Positions 21,692 to 30,744 are shown, counted from the stretch's first letter. The stretch: 64,000 nucleotides of DNA from Burkholderia puraquae (GCF_002099195.1 NZ_NBYX01000025.1:24580-88579), one strand, 5' to 3'. Notes: generated by a model from the letters alone, not told the origin. Translations and numbers: made by a program.

Positions 21692-21721
21692 TTGTTTGGT
21701 TTTAAACGCAGTCGTCATAAT
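21692..21721 (+). promoter_or_regulatory. predicted ompW promoter
   Basis: TTGTTT (21692-21697), 18-nt spacer, CATAAT (21716-21721) in an AT-rich stretch. The transcript would begin near 21728, about 20 nt before the ompW start codon. Confidence 0.5.
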
Positions 21722-21749
21722 GAGCACGCCTTTGATCGGAGGAGACACA

Positions 21750-22481
21750 ATGAAACGAAAACTGGCCATTACGGGGGCCGCGGCACTCGCATTCTCGTTG
21801 GCGGGCGCTACGGCACATGCACAATCCGCAGGTGATTTCTACGTCAGCACCGGCTGGCTGCACCTTGCGCCGCAGGACAGCAGCGACCCGCTGTTCCTCT
21901 ACCGCGTTGGCGGCACGCCCATCAACCAATCGATTCCCAACACGGGCGCCGGCATCAACGACGCCGATACACTTGGGCTCGCAGCTGGCTACTTCGTCAC
22001 CGACCACATCTCCACCGAGCTCGTCATGGGGATACCGCCGAAGTTCGACATTACCGGCAAGGGTCAGTTCGAAAAGTTCGGCGTACTCGGCCGTGCGTAC
22101 CAGTGGAGCCCCGCCGTATTGCTTCGCTACCACTTCAACGACGCCAACGCGAAGTTCCGTCCGTATGTCGGCGTCGGCGCGACGTATGTCTGGTTCACCG
22201 GCGCAAAGATCACGAACAGCAGCTTCGAGAACGGCGTGCTCGGCGGCCCGACCAGCGCTACGACCAGCAACCAGTGGGCGCCCGTGCTCAACGCCGGCTT
22301 CACGTACAACTTCACGAAACACTGGTTCGGGGGCCTGTCGATCTCGTACATCCCGGTCAGCGTGACCGCAACCTTCACGACGGCCCGCCGAACACCGGTC
22401 GGCACCCTGACCGAAACGTCGAAAGCGAAGATCTCGCTGAACCCGATCGTCACGTACCTGAACGTCGGCTACCGCTTCTAA
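21750..22481 (+). CDS. ompW: Outer membrane protein OmpW
   Basis: Small eight-stranded outer-membrane beta-barrel of the OmpW family, thought to let small hydrophobic molecules cross. The 243-residue precursor has a classical signal peptide ending AHAQS (about residues 23-26). It has the OmpW features GLAAGYFVTDHISTELVMG, FRPYVGVGATYVWF and a C-terminal NVGYRF ending in Phe, the barrel-assembly signal. ATG at 21750 has a GGAGGAG Shine-Dalgarno; upstream in-frame codons belong to the promoter. Stands alone between promoter and terminator. Confidence 0.94.
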   Translation: MKRKLAITGAAALAFSLAGATAHAQSAGDFYVSTGWLHLAPQDSSDPLFLYRVGGTPINQSIPNTGAGINDADTLGLAAGYFVTDHISTELVMGIPPKFDITGKGQFEKFGVLGRAYQWSPAVLLRYHFNDANAKFRPYVGVGATYVWFTGAKITNSSFENGVLGGPTSATTSNQWAPVLNAGFTYNFTKHWFGGLSISYIPVSVTATFTTARRTPVGTLTETSKAKISLNPIVTYLNVGYRF

Positions 22482-22560
22482 GCGTAGTCGAATATTTGGG
22501 GAATGGTTAATCCTGCTGCAATTTGTAGCGGATTTTTCCTGACGTAACGTCTCCACGATG

Positions 22561-22601
22561 CAAAACGCCCCGGCGGGAATCCCGTCGGGGCGTCGTTTTT
22601 T
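22561..22601 (+). terminator. intrinsic terminator after ompW
   Basis: CGCCCCGGCGGG-AAT-CCCGTCGGGGCG hairpin followed by TCG and a T-run. In the other direction it is followed by TTTTGC, so it may weakly serve the converging ugp operon as well. Confidence 0.85.
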
Positions 22602-22651
22602 CGCGTCAGGCACGTTCCCGACGAAGGATTCGCCGGACGCGGTCGCAGCCG

Positions 22652-23422
22652 TCAGACGATGTCGATGTCGTCCAGCGCAGCGGGACCGATCAGGTCGATC
22701 CGGTCGGTGCAGACTGCGTCGACGCCCCAGCGGGCGAGTTCGCGAGCCCGTTCGAGGTCGTTCACCGTATAAGCCAGGATGCGCAGCCCGGCCGCCTTGA
22801 TCGCGCGCACGAGCGGTTCGTCGAGCCGTTTGTGGTCTGCATGCAACGAAACGCAGCCGAGCGCGCCGACGACTTGCGCATGCCAGTCGTCCGGCACGGC
22901 CTCGTAGAGCATCCCGCGTGGCAGCGCAGGCGCCGTCGCGCGCGCCTGTTGCAGCGCATCGAACGAGAACGAGGACAAAAGCGGCGGGACTGCGGCATTA
23001 CGCCAGTACTCGGCTGCGTCGGCCGCCACGCGCTGCCCCGTCTCGCGCTCGCGCCCCGGGCACGGCTTGATCTCGACATTGGCGGCCAGCCCGTAGGCGA
23101 GGCAGCGCGCCGCCGCCCCCTCGAGCGTCGGCATCCGCTCGCCCGCGAAGCGTGCGTTGAGCCACGCGCCCGCGTCGAGCGCGGCGAGCGCCGCATAACG
23201 CATGCCCGCCGCCGCACCCTGCCCGTTCGATGTCCGGTCGACCGTGTCGTCGTGCAGCAGGAACGTCACGTCGTCGGCCGACAGCTTCGCGTCGAACTCG
23301 ACCATCCGGTGGCCTCGGCGCGCGCCCTCGTCGAGCGCCGCGAGCGTGTTCTCCGGCGCGAGCGTGCCGCCGCCGCGATGGGCGACGACGCGCGGATAGG
23401 GCCAGTCGGTACGGGTCGTCAT
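22652..23422 (-). CDS. ugpQ: Glycerophosphodiester phosphodiesterase UgpQ
   Basis: Cytoplasmic GDPD enzyme that hydrolyses glycerophosphodiesters brought in by the Ugp transporter to glycerol-3-phosphate plus alcohol. The 256-residue TIM-barrel protein shows the active-site elements VVAHRGGGTLAPENT (about residues 13-27), VEFDAKLSADD, LLHDDTVDRTSNG and NVEIKPCP. Start ATG at 23422 (MTTRTDWPYP). It is the last gene of ugpBAECQ, 28 nt after ugpC. Confidence 0.95.
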   Translation of the reverse strand: MTTRTDWPYPRVVAHRGGGTLAPENTLAALDEGARRGHRMVEFDAKLSADDVTFLLHDDTVDRTSNGQGAAAGMRYAALAALDAGAWLNARFAGERMPTLEGAAARCLAYGLAANVEIKPCPGRERETGQRVAADAAEYWRNAAVPPLLSSFSFDALQQARATAPALPRGMLYEAVPDDWHAQVVGALGCVSLHADHKRLDEPLVRAIKAAGLRILAYTVNDLERARELARWGVDAVCTDRIDLIGPAALDDIDIV

Positions 23423-23450
23423 CGTCGGTCTCTCGGCAGGTGCAGCGGGT

Positions 23451-24536
23451 TCAGCCGGCACGCTTGCCGGTCTCGGGATCGAAGAAATGCAGCCGGTGCG
23501 CAGGCAGCGCAGCCGCCAGCGCCGTGCCGCGCGCGGGACGGTCTGCGTGCGGCAGGCGCACCGCGACATCGTGATTGCCCCAGCGGCCGTGCGCAAGATT
23601 GTCCGCGCCGAGCAGTTCGCACGAGTCGACCGGCAGCGTCGCCTGCGCGACGCCCGGCTGCGGCGTCATGTGTTCGGGGCGCACACCGAGCACCCAGTCG
23701 CGCCCGGTGGCGATCTCCGCGCCGATGCCGGGCGCGCCGGCGACCGGCAGCGCGGGGCCGCCGCCCGCGACCGTAAACGTCGCGCCGTCGTCCGACAGCC
23801 GGCCATGCATCAGGTTCATCGCCGGCGAGCCAATGAAGCCCGCGACGAATACCGTTGCCGGCTTCTCGTACACGTCGACCGGCGCGCCGATCTGCTCCGC
23901 GTAGCCGCGGTTCATCACGATCACGCGCTGCGCGAGCGTCATCGCCTCGATCTGGTCGTGCGTCACGTAGACGCTCGTCGTCGCGAGCCGCGCATGCAGC
24001 CGCTGGATCTCGAGCCGCATCTGCACGCGCAATTTCGCGTCGAGGTTCGACAACGGCTCGTCGAACAGGAACACCGACGGCTCGCGCACGATCGCACGCC
24101 CCATCGCGACGCGTTGCCGCTGGCCGCCCGACAGCTCGCGCGGCCGCCGCGCGAGCAACGGCTCGAGCTCGAGGATCTTCGCGGCCGCAGCCACCCGCGA
24201 ATCGATCGTCGCGCGCTCGATCCCGCGGATCTTCAGCCCGTAGCCCATGTTCTGCGCGACCGTCATGTGCGGGTACAGCGCATAGTTCTGGAACACCATC
24301 GCGATGTCGCGATCCTTCGGCTCCAGCGTGTTGACGACACGCTCGCCGATCGCGATCTCGCCGTCCGTCACGGATTCGAGCCCCGCGATCATCCGCAGCA
24401 ACGTCGACTTGCCGCAGCCCGACGGGCCGACCAGCACGATGAATTCGCCATCGGCGATCTCCACGTCGATGCCATGCAGCACGTGCTGCTTGCCGTCGTA
24501 GGATTTCCTGACGCCCTTCAAGCTCAGCGCAGCCAT
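23451..24536 (-). CDS. ugpC: Glycerol-3-phosphate ABC transporter ATPase UgpC
   Basis: ATPase of the glycerol-3-phosphate/glycerophosphodiester importer, MalK type. The 361-residue protein has Walker A GPSGCGKST (about 37-45), Q-loop FQNYALYPHM, signature LSGGQRQR and Walker B VFLFDEPLSNLD. A C-terminal TOBE-type regulatory domain follows (about 245-361). Start ATG at 24536. It lies 32 nt after ugpE. Confidence 0.96.
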   Translation of the reverse strand: MAALSLKGVRKSYDGKQHVLHGIDVEIADGEFIVLVGPSGCGKSTLLRMIAGLESVTDGEIAIGERVVNTLEPKDRDIAMVFQNYALYPHMTVAQNMGYGLKIRGIERATIDSRVAAAAKILELEPLLARRPRELSGGQRQRVAMGRAIVREPSVFLFDEPLSNLDAKLRVQMRLEIQRLHARLATTSVYVTHDQIEAMTLAQRVIVMNRGYAEQIGAPVDVYEKPATVFVAGFIGSPAMNLMHGRLSDDGATFTVAGGGPALPVAGAPGIGAEIATGRDWVLGVRPEHMTPQPGVAQATLPVDSCELLGADNLAHGRWGNHDVAVRLPHADRPARGTALAAALPAHRLHFFDPETGKRAG

Positions 24537-24568
24537 TCTTGGTCTTTCTCCCGGTTGCCGTCCGTCAT

Positions 24569-25414
24569 TCATTTCTCGGAGTCGACGAGGCCGCGCACGA
24601 ACCAGCGCTGCATCGCCAGCACGACGACGAGCGGCGGGATCATCCCCAGCAGCGTCGCCGCCATCACGTATTGCCATTCGGTCGCGGCGTCGCCGCTCGC
24701 GATCATCGTCTTGATGCCCACCACCGCCGTCGACAGCGACGCCTCCGTCGTGATCAGGATCGGCCACAGATACTGGTTCCAGCCGTAGATGAACGTGATC
24801 ACGAACAGCGCCGCGATGCTCGTTTTCGACAGCGGCAGCACGACGTCCCAGAAGAAACGCAGCGCCCCGGCGCCATCGATGCGCGCGGCATCCATCAGCT
24901 CGTCGGGCAGCGTCATGAAGAACTGGCGGAACAGGAAGGTCGCGGTCGCCGAAGCGATCAGCGGCATCGTGAGCCCGGCGTACGTGTTCGTCAGGTGCAG
25001 CGTCGACACGACCTGCACGGTCGGAAAGATCCGTACTTCCACCGGCAGCATCAGCGTGATGAAGATCAGCCAGAACGCCGTGTTGCGGAACGGGAAGCGG
25101 AAATAGACGATCGCGTACGCGGACAGGATCGACACCGCGATCTTGCCGACCGCGATGCCGAGCGCCATCGCGAAACTGTTCACGAGCAGGCGGCCGAACG
25201 GCGCCGTCGTGCCGCCGCTGCCGTGCCCCCAGATGTACGCGACGTTCTCGAACAGGTGCGTGCTAGGCACGAGCGACAGCGGCACCGTGAACACTTCCTG
25301 CGCGTTCATCGTCGCCGCGCAAAACGCGACGTAGACGGGGAATACGATCAGCACGACGCCCACGATCAGCACCGCGTGGCAGAACAGGTCGAAGCCCTTG
25401 CGATTTTCGATCAT
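24569..25414 (-). CDS. ugpE: Glycerol-3-phosphate transporter permease UgpE
   Basis: MalG-type inner-membrane permease of 281 residues with six hydrophobic segments. It has the ATPase-docking EAA loop, DELMDAARIDGAGALRFFWDVVLPLSK (about residues 172-198). Start ATG at 25414, overlapping the ugpA stop as ATGA. Pairs with UgpA to form the membrane channel. Confidence 0.95.
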   Translation of the reverse strand: MIENRKGFDLFCHAVLIVGVVLIVFPVYVAFCAATMNAQEVFTVPLSLVPSTHLFENVAYIWGHGSGGTTAPFGRLLVNSFAMALGIAVGKIAVSILSAYAIVYFRFPFRNTAFWLIFITLMLPVEVRIFPTVQVVSTLHLTNTYAGLTMPLIASATATFLFRQFFMTLPDELMDAARIDGAGALRFFWDVVLPLSKTSIAALFVITFIYGWNQYLWPILITTEASLSTAVVGIKTMIASGDAATEWQYVMAATLLGMIPPLVVVLAMQRWFVRGLVDSEK

Positions 25415-26295
25415 GCGTATTGCACCCTGCGTTCGACGAAGCGGAACTGGATCACCGTAAGCCCGACGACGATGATCATCAGCACGACCGACTGCGCGCC
25501 CGAGCTGCCGATATCGAGCCCCTGGAAGCCCTCCGCGAAGATCTTGTAGATCAGCGTCTTCGTGCTCTGCGCCGGGCCGCCGCCGGTGGCCGCGTCGATC
25601 ACCGGGAACGTGTCGAAGAACGCGTAGACGAGGTTCACGACCAGCAGGAAGAAACTGGTGGGCGACAGCAGCGGCAGCACGATGTTGAAGAAGCGCCGCA
25701 CCGGCCCGGCGCCGTCGATCGCCGCCGCCTCGATCAGCGAGCGCGGGATCGCCTGCAGGCCCGCATAGAAGAACAGGAAGTTGTAGCTCACCTGCTTCCA
25801 CACCGACGCCAGCACGACGAGGAACATCGCCTGGCCGCCGTTCAGCGCGTGGTTCCACACGATGCCGCTCTTCGCGAGCGCATAGGTGATCAGGCCGATG
25901 CTCGGGTTGAACAGGAACGCCCACAGCACGGCGGCGATCGTCGGTGCGACCGCGTACGGCCAGATCAGCAGCGTGCGGTACACACGCGCGCCGCGCATCA
26001 CGCGATCGGCGCACGCGGCGAGCACCAGCGACACGACAAGCCCGCTCACCGTGACGAGCGAACTGAACACGAGTGTCGTGCGGAACGAATCGAGATACAG
26101 CGGATCGGCGAACAGGTGCGTGAAATTCGCGAGGCCGACGAATTCGCTCGACGTGCCGAACGCGTCCTGCATCTGCGTCGACTGCCACAGCGCGACGCCG
26201 GCCGGCCACAGGAAGAACACGGCGGTGATCGCGAGCTGCGGCGCGATCAACAGGTACGGCAACAGGCTCGTACCGAAACGGGAACGGGATTGCAT
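25411..26295 (-). CDS. ugpA: Glycerol-3-phosphate transporter permease UgpA
   Basis: MalF-type permease of 294 residues with six membrane segments and an EAA loop (IPRSLIEAAAIDGAGPVRRFFNIVLP, about residues 187-212). Start ATG at 26295 (MQSRSRFGTSLLPYLLIAP). A 103-nt gap with a large stem-loop separates it from ugpB; the stop overlaps ugpE. Confidence 0.95.
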   Translation of the reverse strand: MQSRSRFGTSLLPYLLIAPQLAITAVFFLWPAGVALWQSTQMQDAFGTSSEFVGLANFTHLFADPLYLDSFRTTLVFSSLVTVSGLVVSLVLAACADRVMRGARVYRTLLIWPYAVAPTIAAVLWAFLFNPSIGLITYALAKSGIVWNHALNGGQAMFLVVLASVWKQVSYNFLFFYAGLQAIPRSLIEAAAIDGAGPVRRFFNIVLPLLSPTSFFLLVVNLVYAFFDTFPVIDAATGGGPAQSTKTLIYKIFAEGFQGLDIGSSGAQSVVLMIIVVGLTVIQFRFVERRVQYA

Positions 26296-26333
26296 CGCGG
26301 ATATCCGGTCAGGCGCAACGGAAAGGTGGTCAT

Positions 26334-26382
26334 GCCGCCGGCCGGCGCGTGCATCCGGACAGGATGCAACGCGGCCGGCGGC
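26334..26382 (-). repeat. long GC-rich stem-loop between ugpB and ugpA
   Basis: Inverted repeat with outer arms GCCGCCGGCCG (11 bp, perfect) and inner arms around TGCATCC, with a short internal mismatch and a 5-nt apical loop. There is no T-run after it on the minus strand, so it is not a classical terminator. It sits exactly between the binding-protein gene and the first permease gene. Confidence 0.7.
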
Positions 26383-26398
26383 ACGGTGCGATGCGGGC

Positions 26399-27733
26399 TC
26401 AGCCGCCCGACTTCTCGAAGCGGCGCAGCAGTTCGTCGCCGCGCGATGCGGCCGAATCGAGCGCGTCCTTCGGCGATTTCTTCTGCGCCCAGACCTGTTC
26501 GAACTCCTCGTCGACCACCGTGCGGATCTGCGGCATGTTGCCCAGGCGCAGCCCCTTCGTGTATGGCAGCGGCGGCTTGTTCAGCATCTGCTTGATCGCA
26601 GTTTCGGCGCTCGGGTTCTTCGCATAGAAGCCCTGCTGGCGCGTGAGGTCGTAAGCAGCGGTCGTGACCGGCAGGTAGCCCGTGTCCTGGTGCCACTTCG
26701 CGGCGACGGCCGGCGAGGCCAGGTACGCGAGGAATTTCGCGACGCCCTTGTAGGTCGCCGGATCCTTGCCGGCCAGCACCCACAGGCTCGCGCCGCCGAT
26801 GATCGCGTTCTGCGGTGCGCCCTTCACGTTCGCGTCGTACGGCATCATGCCCGTGCCGTAGCTGAACTTCGCGAACTTCTGCACGTTCGCGAGCGCGCCC
26901 GACGACGTCGTCATGATCCCGCAGTCGCCGCTGTAGAACTTCGCCGATGCTTCATCCTTGCGGCCCGCGTACGTGAACGTGCCGTCCTTCGCCATCTGCT
27001 GCAGGAACGAGATGTGCGCGATCTGCTGCGGCTTGTTGAATTCGAGCACCGCGTCGGTACCGTCGAAGCCGTTGTTGCGGCTCGCGAACGGCAGCCCGTG
27101 CCAGGCGCTGTAGTTCTCGAGCTGGATCCAGCCCTGCCAGCCGGTCGTGAAGCCGCAAGCCATCCCCGACTTGCGCAGCTTCTCCGCATCGGCCTGCACG
27201 TCGGCCCACGTCTTCGGCGGCTGGTTCGGATCGAGGCCGGCCTTCTTGAACGCATCCTTGTTGTAGTACAGCACCGGCGTCGAGCTGTTGAACGGCATCG
27301 ATACGAGGTGGCCCGTCTTCGCGTCGCTGTAGTAGCTCGCGATGGTCGGCACGAACGCCTTTTCGTCGAGCGGCACGCCGGCCTGCTTGAACACGTCGTA
27401 GACGGGCACGACGGCCTTCTTCGCCTGCATCATCGTGGCCGTGCCGACTTCATAGACCTGGAGGATCGCCGGCGCATTGCCGCTGCGATAGGCGGCGATG
27501 CCGGCCGCGAGCGCCTGGTCGTAGGTGCCCTTGAAGACCGGCACGATCTTGTAGTCGCTTTGCGACGCGTTGAACTGGTCGGCGATTGCGTTGACCCGCT
27601 CGCCGAGCGCGGCCTCCATCGCATGCCAGAACTGAATTTCCGTCGCGGCGAGCGCCACGTGCTGCACCCCGAACATCAGCGCGCCGCCGAGCGCGATCGA
27701 ACGAACCAGTGTCCCCGCAGGCTTCTTCTTCAT
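26399..27733 (-). CDS. ugpB: Glycerol-3-phosphate-binding periplasmic protein UgpB
   Basis: Extracytoplasmic solute-binding protein (family 1) for sn-glycerol-3-phosphate and glycerophosphodiesters. The 444-residue precursor has a Sec signal peptide ending ...HVALAATE (about residues 22-30). The mature part starts IQFWHAMEAALGERVNAIADQFN, typical of UgpB, and ends in EEFEQVWAQKKSPKDAL. ATG at 27733 lies behind an AGGAGAGAGG Shine-Dalgarno. First gene of the ugp operon. Confidence 0.95.
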   Translation of the reverse strand: MKKKPAGTLVRSIALGGALMFGVQHVALAATEIQFWHAMEAALGERVNAIADQFNASQSDYKIVPVFKGTYDQALAAGIAAYRSGNAPAILQVYEVGTATMMQAKKAVVPVYDVFKQAGVPLDEKAFVPTIASYYSDAKTGHLVSMPFNSSTPVLYYNKDAFKKAGLDPNQPPKTWADVQADAEKLRKSGMACGFTTGWQGWIQLENYSAWHGLPFASRNNGFDGTDAVLEFNKPQQIAHISFLQQMAKDGTFTYAGRKDEASAKFYSGDCGIMTTSSGALANVQKFAKFSYGTGMMPYDANVKGAPQNAIIGGASLWVLAGKDPATYKGVAKFLAYLASPAVAAKWHQDTGYLPVTTAAYDLTRQQGFYAKNPSAETAIKQMLNKPPLPYTKGLRLGNMPQIRTVVDEEFEQVWAQKKSPKDALDSAASRGDELLRRFEKSGG

Positions 27734-27823
27734 CGACCTCTCTCCTATGAAAACGTTACCAACAGCGTATGCAACATTCCCGCCGCCATTGAACCGGCGA
27801 AGTCTAGTGATCGTTTGTGACAG

Positions 27824-29032
27824 TCAGTTGTCGTTGACGACGAACAGGCGCTGATACTCCTTCAGCGCGAAGCGGTCGGTCATGCCGGCGATGTAGTGCG
27901 CGACGAGGCGCGGCTGCTGCGCGGTGTCGTCGGACTGGTACGGCGGCGGCAGCAGGCGCGGATCGTCGATGAACGCATCGAACAGCCCGGTGACGACGCG
28001 CTGCGCCTTGCTCGCCATGCGCATCACCTTGTAGTGGCGATAGAGGTTCTTGAAGAGGAAACGCTTGAGGGCGGCCGCCTGGGCGGCGACAGATTCGCTG
28101 TGCGACACGAGCGGCGGTGCGGCGCGCACGTCGTCGAGCGACGCGGGCGCGACGCGCGCGAGATTGCGTGTCGTCTCGTCGATCAGGTCGACGATCAGCG
28201 TGTTGATGATGCGGCGCACCGTCTCGTGCACGAGGCGGCGGCCTTCGAGATGCGGGAATTCGGCGAGCGCCGCCTCGTAGTGGCGCTGCCACAGCTCGAC
28301 TTCCGCGAGCTGTTCGATCGTGATCAGGCCGGAACGCAGGCCGTCGTCGACGTCGTGGTTGTTGTAGGCGATCTCGTCCGCGATGTTGGCAAGCTGCGCT
28401 TCGAGCGACGGCTGGCGGCCCTGCAGGAAGCGCTCGCCGAGCGCGCCGAGCTTGCGCGCATTCTCGCGCGAGCAATGCTTCAGGATGCCTTCGCGTGTCT
28501 CGAAGCACAGGTTCAGCCCGTTGAACGCGCCGTAGTGCTCCTCGAGCTCGTCGACAACCGCCAGGCTCTGCAGGTTGTGCTCGAAGCCGCCATGCTCGCG
28601 CATGCAGGCATTCAACGCATCCTGCCCGGCATGGCCGAACGGCGTATGGCCGAGATCGTGCGCGAGCGAGATCGCCTCGACGAGATCCTCGTTCAGGCGC
28701 AGGTTGCGCGCGACCGAGCGCGCGATCTGCGCGACTTCGAGGCTGTGCGTGAGACGCGTGCGGAACAGGTCGCCTTCGTGATTGACGAAGACTTGCGTCT
28801 TGTATTCGAGCCGGCGAAACGCTGTGGAATGGACGATGCGGTCGCGGTCGCGCTGGAATTCGGTGCGCGCCGCCGGCGGTGTTTCCGGATGGCGGCGGCC
28901 GCGTGACTGCGACGCGTGTGCGGCATACGGAGCGAGATGGGCTTCCAGCGCCGCCAGCGTCGGCGGCTCGGCCACCGGCGCAGCGGATGCGCGGCCGGCT
29001 TCGGGCAGGGTGCTGCTGGATGTCTCGCTCAC
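27824..29032 (-). CDS. dgt: dGTP triphosphohydrolase-like HD-domain protein
   Basis: HD-superfamily enzyme expected to cut dNTPs to nucleoside plus triphosphate. The 402-residue protein has the metal ligands in RLTHSLEV, SLAHDLGHTPFGHAGQ and ANIADEIAYNNHDVDDG. It belongs to the shorter Dgt type-2 group rather than E. coli Dgt (505 residues). The open frame starts with GTG at 29032 behind GGAGGAGA. It lies 41 nt after aroB, in the aroK-aroB-dgt operon. Confidence 0.92.
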   Translation of the reverse strand: MSETSSSTLPEAGRASAAPVAEPPTLAALEAHLAPYAAHASQSRGRRHPETPPAARTEFQRDRDRIVHSTAFRRLEYKTQVFVNHEGDLFRTRLTHSLEVAQIARSVARNLRLNEDLVEAISLAHDLGHTPFGHAGQDALNACMREHGGFEHNLQSLAVVDELEEHYGAFNGLNLCFETREGILKHCSRENARKLGALGERFLQGRQPSLEAQLANIADEIAYNNHDVDDGLRSGLITIEQLAEVELWQRHYEAALAEFPHLEGRRLVHETVRRIINTLIVDLIDETTRNLARVAPASLDDVRAAPPLVSHSESVAAQAAALKRFLFKNLYRHYKVMRMASKAQRVVTGLFDAFIDDPRLLPPPYQSDDTAQQPRLVAHYIAGMTDRFALKEYQRLFVVNDN

Positions 29033-29073
29033 GTCTCCTCCATGTCAGGGGCGCCGGGGCATCCGGGCCGCCG

Positions 29074-30153
29074 TTAGCGGGTCGTCTGTGCCAGTGTAGC
29101 GAACACGGCTTCGTCCGGCGCCTGCGTGATCAACGTATCGCCGAATCGCTTCAGCAGGATGAACTTGATCGCGCCGGCTTCGGCCTTCTTGTCGACGCGC
29201 ATCAGGTCCATATAGCGCGCGTCGCCGAGCGCGGGCCCGCGGGTCGGCAGGCGCGCGGCTGCGATCACCGCGTCGAGGCGCTGCCGCGACGCTTCGTCGA
29301 GCAGGCCGAGCCGCACCGACAGGTCGCCCGCCATCACCATCCCGCAGCCGACCGCCTCGCCGTGCAGCCACTCGCCGTAGCCGAGCCCGGCCTCGATCGC
29401 ATGGCCGAACGTGTGGCCGAAGTTCAGGATCGCGCGCAGGCCGCCTTCGCGTTCGTCGGCCGCCACCACGCTCGCCTTGATCTCGCACGAGCGCTTCACC
29501 GCGTGCGCGAGCGCAGCCGGGTCGCGACGGTTCAGCGCGTCGACGTTCGCCTCGATCCAGTCGAAGAATTCCGCATCGGCGATCGCGCCGGTCTTGATGA
29601 TCTCGGCGACACCGGCTGCCAGTTCGCGGTCGGGCAGGGTCGCCAGCGCGCCGATGTCCGCGATCACGGCCTGCGGCTGGTAGAACGCGCCGATCATGTT
29701 CTTGCCGAGCGGATGGTTGATGCCCGTCTTGCCGCCGACCGACGAGTCGACCTGCGACAGCAGCGTCGTCGGCACCTGGATGAACGGCACGCCGCGCATG
29801 TAGCACGCGGCCGCGAAGCCGGTCATGTCGCCGATCACGCCGCCGCCGAGCGCGACGAGCGTCGTCTTGCGGTCCGCGCGGTCGGTCAGCAGGCCATCGA
29901 AGATCAGGTTCAGCGTTTCCCAGTTCTTGTACGCCTCGCCGTCCGGCAGCACGACCGTCGACACGCGCTTGCCGAGCGGTGCAAGCGCCGCGCGCAGCGC
30001 GTCGCCGTAGAGCGGATCGACGGTGGTGTTCGTGACGATCGTGACGGACGATCCCTTGATGTGAGGCGCGAACAGCTCGGCGCGGCCGATCAGGCCGGCG
30101 CCAATGTGAATCGGATAGGCGCGGTCGCCCAGGTCGACGTTGACAGTAATCAT
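29074..30153 (-). CDS. aroB: 3-dehydroquinate synthase AroB
   Basis: Second step of the shikimate pathway: closes DAHP to 3-dehydroquinate, using NAD+ and a divalent metal. The 359-residue protein has LPDGEAYKNW, the NAD-binding ALGGGVIGDMTGFAA (about 94-108), PTTLLSQVDSSVGGKTGIN and the metal-binding GEWLHGEAVGCGM and NFGHTFGHAIE. Start ATG at 30153, in an ATGA overlap with the aroK stop. Confidence 0.97.
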   Translation of the reverse strand: MITVNVDLGDRAYPIHIGAGLIGRAELFAPHIKGSSVTIVTNTTVDPLYGDALRAALAPLGKRVSTVVLPDGEAYKNWETLNLIFDGLLTDRADRKTTLVALGGGVIGDMTGFAAACYMRGVPFIQVPTTLLSQVDSSVGGKTGINHPLGKNMIGAFYQPQAVIADIGALATLPDRELAAGVAEIIKTGAIADAEFFDWIEANVDALNRRDPAALAHAVKRSCEIKASVVAADEREGGLRAILNFGHTFGHAIEAGLGYGEWLHGEAVGCGMVMAGDLSVRLGLLDEASRQRLDAVIAAARLPTRGPALGDARYMDLMRVDKKAEAGAIKFILLKRFGDTLITQAPDEAVFATLAQTTR

Positions 30154-30704
30154 GCTTGTAGCGGCTTGGCGACGACGCCCGCCAGTTCGAGTTGCATCAG
30201 CACCATGTTGACGAGACCGTTGACCGACGGGCGGCCGGTCTCGATGACGAAATCCGCGCATTCGCGGTACAGCGGGTCGCGCACTTCGTACAGCGCTTCG
30301 AGACGCCCCTTCGGATCTTCGGTCTGCAGCAGCGGGCGGTTCTTGTCCTTGCGCGTGCGCAGCCACAGATCGTGCGGATTGGCACGCAGGTAGACAACGA
30401 TGCCGCCGCTTTTCAGGCAGTCGCGATTTTCCGGGCGCAGCACCGCGCCGCCGCCCGTTGCGAGCACGATGTTCTCGCGCTGCGTGAGATCGGCGATCAC
30501 CTGCGTTTCGCGATCGCGAAACCCGGCCTCGCCCTCCAGCTCGAAGATCACCGGAATGCGCGCGCCCGTGCGGGCCTCGATTTCGTGGTCGGAGTCGAAG
30601 AACGTCCTGTCAAGACGACGCGCGACCGCACGGCCCACGGTGGTCTTACCCGCTCCCATAAGGCCGACGAAAAATACGTTTGCATGTGGGTCCCGCGCTT
30701 GCAA
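30150..30704 (-). CDS. aroK: Shikimate kinase AroK (TTG start)
   Basis: Phosphorylates shikimate at the 3-hydroxyl. The 184-residue P-loop kinase has Walker A GLMGAGKTT, the shikimate-binding DSDHEIE and R in FRDRE, and LATGGGAVL. I place the start at TTG 30704 because AGAGGA stands 6 nt upstream and the protein then has the family length. The longer ATG-initiated frame (to 30833) overlaps pilQ and adds 43 Lys/Arg-rich residues. It lies 40 nt after pilQ and overlaps aroB by ATGA. Confidence 0.95.
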   Translation of the reverse strand: MQARDPHANVFFVGLMGAGKTTVGRAVARRLDRTFFDSDHEIEARTGARIPVIFELEGEAGFRDRETQVIADLTQRENIVLATGGGAVLRPENRDCLKSGGIVVYLRANPHDLWLRTRKDKNRPLLQTEDPKGRLEALYEVRDPLYRECADFVIETGRPSVNGLVNMVLMQLELAGVVAKPLQA

Positions 30705-30744
30705 CGGCTTCCTCTGCTTCAATCTTGCTGGTGTGTGGCGCAGC

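Noticed and set aside
27807..27823. Possible Pho box (CTGTCAC-AAA-CGATCAC on the minus strand) upstream of ugpB
   Set aside because: The second repeat matches in only 5 of 7 positions and the period is 10 rather than 11 nt; the placement relative to a -10 is also wrong. Pho control of ugp is plausible biologically but not shown here.
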